Assembly (NCBI RefSeq): GCF_014109805.1
Contig: NZ_CP059400.1
Location: 1,024,001-1,088,000 of the forward strand
Length of the DNA stretch: 64,000 nucleotides
From: Legionella sp. PC1000
GTDB taxonomy: Bacteria > Pseudomonadota > Gammaproteobacteria > Legionellales > Legionellaceae
Reading direction: 5' to 3'
The notes below the pieces were generated by a model. It saw nothing but the letters and a program-made list of their open reading frames with translations, did not search any database and was not told where the DNA came from. Below, piece by piece: positions 61,121-64,000 of this stretch. Position numbers and translations under genes: made by a program. Position 1 is the stretch's first letter, and the number at the start of each line of letters is the position of its first letter.

Positions 61121-61207
61121 TCACACATCGCTGAAAAAAACGTCGATCGCTCCCCCTACGTCCCGCCCCCACGACTTGTTCGCAGGGGTGTCCGCGAGAC
61201 GCAGAAG
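61121..61207 (-). repeat. dispersed GC-rich hairpin repeat, copy D
   Basis: Inverted relative to copy B. On the minus strand it reads CCCCTGCGA, loop, TCGTGGGGG and ends TTTTCAGCGATGTGTGA. Relative to copy B the stem keeps pairing through G-T wobbles, which hints at selection for structure. It lies between the convergent zinc-ribbon and queE-like genes. Confidence 0.75.
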
Positions 61208-61322
61208 ATCTGCGCTAATGAGCACCGAACCCCGCGGACGTATGCAGAGATGTGATCAAGAGTCAGTTGTTTGCAAACAGGTTGCCATTCAAGCATGAAG
61301 CAGCAGTTTCTGACAAATCGCT

Positions 61323-62198
61323 CTAGGGCAAGCTTGCAAACAGGTGGATTTGCAAGTTAAGAATAAATCCATATTTCATGCAATATTCTGCTGCATATTC
61401 ATGATTACGTTGATTTTTTTCCATATCTAAAAGCCCCGGTTCCCAAAAGCTGACTACTTCATTGATTTCAGAACGCTCTGCTAAAGTAAGATCACGTCCT
61501 TTATCACGAATTGTGCTAACACGTTGAGGCTCTTTTTGGTATCTATTCATAGGACTCACAAATACCGGTTTCTTTGTTTTTTCGGCCCATTTATGTGCCC
61601 AGGCTGGTATTTCACTATAAGGTACATACTTGTTCTCTTCGGGGGCTGACATGACAAATTTCAAGCAATCAGCACGTTCCAACATTTTTGCATTCGGCTT
61701 CAGGTATCGAATAACTTTCCCATCCTTTTCCAGGCACTTGGGGCTAACTACCAAGGTGGTGCTTTTAGGAAGGTCTGCTAGAATGGAAATACCATTCGAT
61801 TCAATTTGAGTGTCTTGGAAATACGACTTGGCTTCTTCTAAAAATAACGATAAATTTCGTTGCAATAAAGGTTCTCCCCCTGTAATTACGAGGACCATTT
61901 TTTTTGCCAGGCCTTTTGCCCAGTAGGGCGTTGGAAGATTACGACTCTGAAAAAACGCAGCAATGACGCTATCTGCTTCCTCGAGTAATGATTTAAAGCT
62001 TCTCCATTCACCAGTATCAAAGTAAGTATCGCAAAAGGAACATGCCAAATTACATTTGGCCAAACGAATAAAATAGGCTGGATGGCCGCGAAAAGGTCCT
62101 TCTCCTTGCAAGGTAAAAAAACGACTGGTAATAAAAAGCTCGTCCGGCTTTGCTTCTTTAAAAAAAGACTTTCCTACACTGTCGTTCATGCCGAACAT
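61323..62198 (-). CDS. queE: QueE-like radical SAM enzyme
   Basis: 291 residues. The radical SAM cluster motif is Cys49-x3-Cys53-x2-Cys56 (CNLACSFCDTYFD), preceded by TLQGEGPFRGHPAYFIRLA, the QueE signature, and followed by VITGGEPLLQ. QueE makes 7-carboxy-7-deazaguanine in the queuosine path. Longer than the usual 210-245 residues because of a loop and a longer C-terminus, so a related function is possible. Start chosen at ATG 62198 with AGAGGA seven bases upstream. No other que genes are adjacent. Confidence 0.85.
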   Translation of the reverse strand: MFGMNDSVGKSFFKEAKPDELFITSRFFTLQGEGPFRGHPAYFIRLAKCNLACSFCDTYFDTGEWRSFKSLLEEADSVIAAFFQSRNLPTPYWAKGLAKKMVLVITGGEPLLQRNLSLFLEEAKSYFQDTQIESNGISILADLPKSTTLVVSPKCLEKDGKVIRYLKPNAKMLERADCLKFVMSAPEENKYVPYSEIPAWAHKWAEKTKKPVFVSPMNRYQKEPQRVSTIRDKGRDLTLAERSEINEVVSFWEPGLLDMEKNQRNHEYAAEYCMKYGFILNLQIHLFASLP

Positions 62199-62382
62199 CT
62201 ATTTATCCTCTGGCTGTATAAAAATTTTACATATTATACTCTATTGCATTTAAAATGTGAGCCTCTCCTCTTATTTTTATTCTATGGAATGCGCTGTTCG
62301 AATCTTTGGGATTATAGCTTAGTGAAGAACGTAACCATAACTCGGAATTTGAGAGGCTTTATAGAAATGCGGTACTTCCAGG

Positions 62383-63150
62383 CTACAAAGCTTTTTTGCT
62401 GTTGTGATGTGAGCCGTTTAAAGACTGAATTAAGGCAAAACGCTCTATTAAATTGATGTTCTTTGAGGCCAGCTGATAAATTTTTGCAATCGTTTCCTGT
62501 CTTTTTTGCTTGAAAATAAGCTTTATTTCATTTTGTTGAGGCAGGTATATAGGGGAATACCGATAGGCGCCAAGTATTTTTCTCATTGAGTTCAAATTAA
62601 TAGAATCAAAGACATAAAAATTATTGCGGGTGTAAATCTTAAAAGGGAATGATGTTTTTCTTATTTCGGGGCTAAAATTTAATTTACTAAAAGGCAATTT
62701 ATTTTGACTGAAGCAATTCAATTCTTTGTATCGCTTTATGAAGTTGATTTGATTTAGATAGAAAAAATCTTGTGAGATTCCACTTAGTTTTCTGTTTACG
62801 ATAGAGCAGTTAATTACGGGAAGGCCAAAGCCTACGTAATTAATAAAAAGCAATTCAAATAAATTTTCAATATAATGTTCTATTGCGTGCTCACGATGGC
62901 TTAGCAATGCTTTATGGATAAAATGAAAATCAAGGCCTTTCCAGGGTGTGGTATCGGAATGTAAGTACCACAGAAGATAATAAATTCCATCCCATGGGTT
63001 CTTGTAGTACTGCTCTGCTATTTGATTTTGCAGCTTACGAATTTCAAGCACCAGAGAAGGAGTGATAATGTAAGGAATTCTTGGCTTTAAACAAACGGCC
63101 ATTCCATTTGTTTTTTGATGGCGGATGGCCAGTAGCTCGATATTATGCAC
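62383..63150 (-). CDS. hypothetical protein
   Basis: 255 residues from GTG 63150, which has AAGGA five bases upstream. No signal peptide, one weak hydrophobic patch (LFELLFINYVGFGLPVIN), otherwise polar and rich in Asn, Lys, Phe and Tyr, AT-biased like its surroundings. No domain is recognised. It lies between the SerA-like gene and queE, all on the minus strand. Confidence 0.6.
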   Translation of the reverse strand: MHNIELLAIRHQKTNGMAVCLKPRIPYIITPSLVLEIRKLQNQIAEQYYKNPWDGIYYLLWYLHSDTTPWKGLDFHFIHKALLSHREHAIEHYIENLFELLFINYVGFGLPVINCSIVNRKLSGISQDFFYLNQINFIKRYKELNCFSQNKLPFSKLNFSPEIRKTSFPFKIYTRNNFYVFDSINLNSMRKILGAYRYSPIYLPQQNEIKLIFKQKRQETIAKIYQLASKNINLIERFALIQSLNGSHHNSKKAL

Positions 63151-63246
63151 AGCAATCCTTATTAAATAGACTAGAAATATCCAAATAAGGGAATAACATT
63201 TGAAAGTTTAGTAGAGAAAATCGAGTTTTTCAAAAAAAAACGTACT

Positions 63247-64000
63247 CTATTGTTTTTGAGGATCCGAAATCAGCCGCACAGCCATTAAATTGGAGATATG
63301 TTTTAATTGCTCACAAAGCTGGGGTAGTGATTCTTGAGGACCGCATATATCGATAAGATTCGCTGCAATTAATCCACGTGATTTATTTTCCATTTGTTCA
63401 ATATTGTATTTTAGCTTTGATATGCTCTGGGTGATCTTACCCATCGCTCCTGGAGTATTTTTATTGATAACCAATATACGGTAACAATTAGGGACTTGAG
63501 TAGTAGAAAGGGAGATATTTGGAAAATTAATAGAATACTCAATGATCCCATGTTCTAAATAATTACAAATATTGCGAATTACCATTTCTGCTGCGGTCTG
63601 CTCCGCCTCCTGGGTACTTGCCCCCAAATGAGGAAAGCTCAAAACATTAGGATGATCAGCCAAGTTAATTGTTGGAAAATCTGTAATATAACCCATGAGT
63701 TTCTGATTATTTAATTGTTGTAAAATAGCTGCTTCACTTACTATTTGTTCGCGTGAAAAATTAAGTAACAGGGTATGGGGTTTCACTAGGGCAATATTTT
63801 CTTCATTGATTAAATGGGTGGTTGTTGCATTTAAAGGAATATGCAGCGTAATAATATCTGTGTGGGCAAGCAATACATTCATATCAATGACTTTTTCAAC
63901 TCCGGGCATCAATGCTAGAGCATTTGTCAGAGTCATATTGGTATCAAAACCTAATACTTTCATTCCTAAGGCTAATCCAGCATTAGCCACTTTAACGCCT
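63247..64000 (-). CDS. D-3-phosphoglycerate dehydrogenase-like protein, 5' end missing
   Basis: The frame is open to the right window edge, so the N-terminus is missing (an apparent GTG start at 63990 is internal). The visible 250 residues cover the NAD-binding half: the tail of the Rossmann loop (VKVANAGLALGMKVLGFDTN), HIPLNATTTHLIN, FSREQIV, LSFPHLGASTQEAEQTA with the catalytic-type His, and a C-terminal ACT domain (CYRILVINKNTPGAMGKI) that binds serine in SerA. The catalytic Arg-Gly motif LLLNFSREQIV lacks the usual NxARG, reading NFSRE, so the activity may differ. First step of serine synthesis if canonical. Confidence 0.85.
   Translation of the reverse strand, partial: GVKVANAGLALGMKVLGFDTNMTLTNALALMPGVEKVIDMNVLLAHTDIITLHIPLNATTTHLINEENIALVKPHTLLLNFSREQIVSEAAILQQLNNQKLMGYITDFPTINLADHPNVLSFPHLGASTQEAEQTAAEMVIRNICNYLEHGIIEYSINFPNISLSTTQVPNCYRILVINKNTPGAMGKITQSISKLKYNIEQMENKSRGLIAANLIDICGPQESLPQLCEQLKHISNLMAVRLISDPQKQ

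Overview
The window looks like part of a Legionella chromosome. It is AT-rich by eye and carries eukaryotic-like proteins (an ankyrin-repeat protein, an F-box protein), a HelCBA-type metal efflux operon, a VirK-family secreted protein and many short intergenic hairpins. This is judged from content and style only; no species is assigned, and no rRNA, tRNA or CRISPR array was found.

Layout. 1-4.4 kb: the 3' end of a coiled-coil protein, a beta-barrel protein, an lrgAB/cidAB membrane pair and a divergent LysR regulator. 4.4-9 kb: class III aminotransferase, short-chain dehydrogenase and a membrane-anchored ankyrin protein. 9-14.6 kb: small envelope and stress genes (VirK-like, cold-shock, host-attachment, cupredoxin) and a gene split by a remnant of an IS5-type element. 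14.7-19.3 kb: a decaying two-component locus. One histidine kinase gene is broken by an intact 866-bp copy of the same IS and by a frameshift. Next to it lie a lone receiver, a FixJ-like regulator and a kinase whose ATP-binding domain is degenerate. 19.5-25.2 kb: a TolC/adaptor/RND heavy-metal efflux operon. 25.3-40.4 kb: housekeeping and accessory genes including Hsp20, GNAT, AraC plus EamA exporter, F-box protein, archease-RtcB RNA ligase, TehB-like methyltransferase, AlkA-like glycosylase, quinol-dependent NO reductase and two candidate secreted or unknown proteins. 40.5-44 kb: a large RecB-like nuclease/helicase fusion.

44-57.8 kb is the most distinctive region. A single gene of about 3,765 codons encodes an AT-less three-module polyketide synthase ending in an NRPS-type condensation domain. 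Its order reads KS-ACP(dead)-KS-KR-ACP-KS-DH(dead)-KR-ACP-C. It is transcribed divergently from an overlapping pair encoding a SAM methyltransferase and a JmjC-like oxygenase, which are plausible tailoring enzymes. No acyltransferase, phosphopantetheinyl transferase or thioesterase lies nearby, so these would have to come from elsewhere in the cell. 58-64 kb: a Cu-type P1B ATPase, DUF523, a zinc-ribbon protein, QueE-like radical SAM enzyme, an unknown protein and a 5'-truncated SerA-like dehydrogenase.

Two repeat families stand out. One is a tandem array of about 3.6 long palindromic units (~141 bp each) between rtcB and tehB. The other is a dispersed GC-rich hairpin element with four copies in intergenic regions. 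Together with the IS copies and the pseudogenes they point to active local remodelling.
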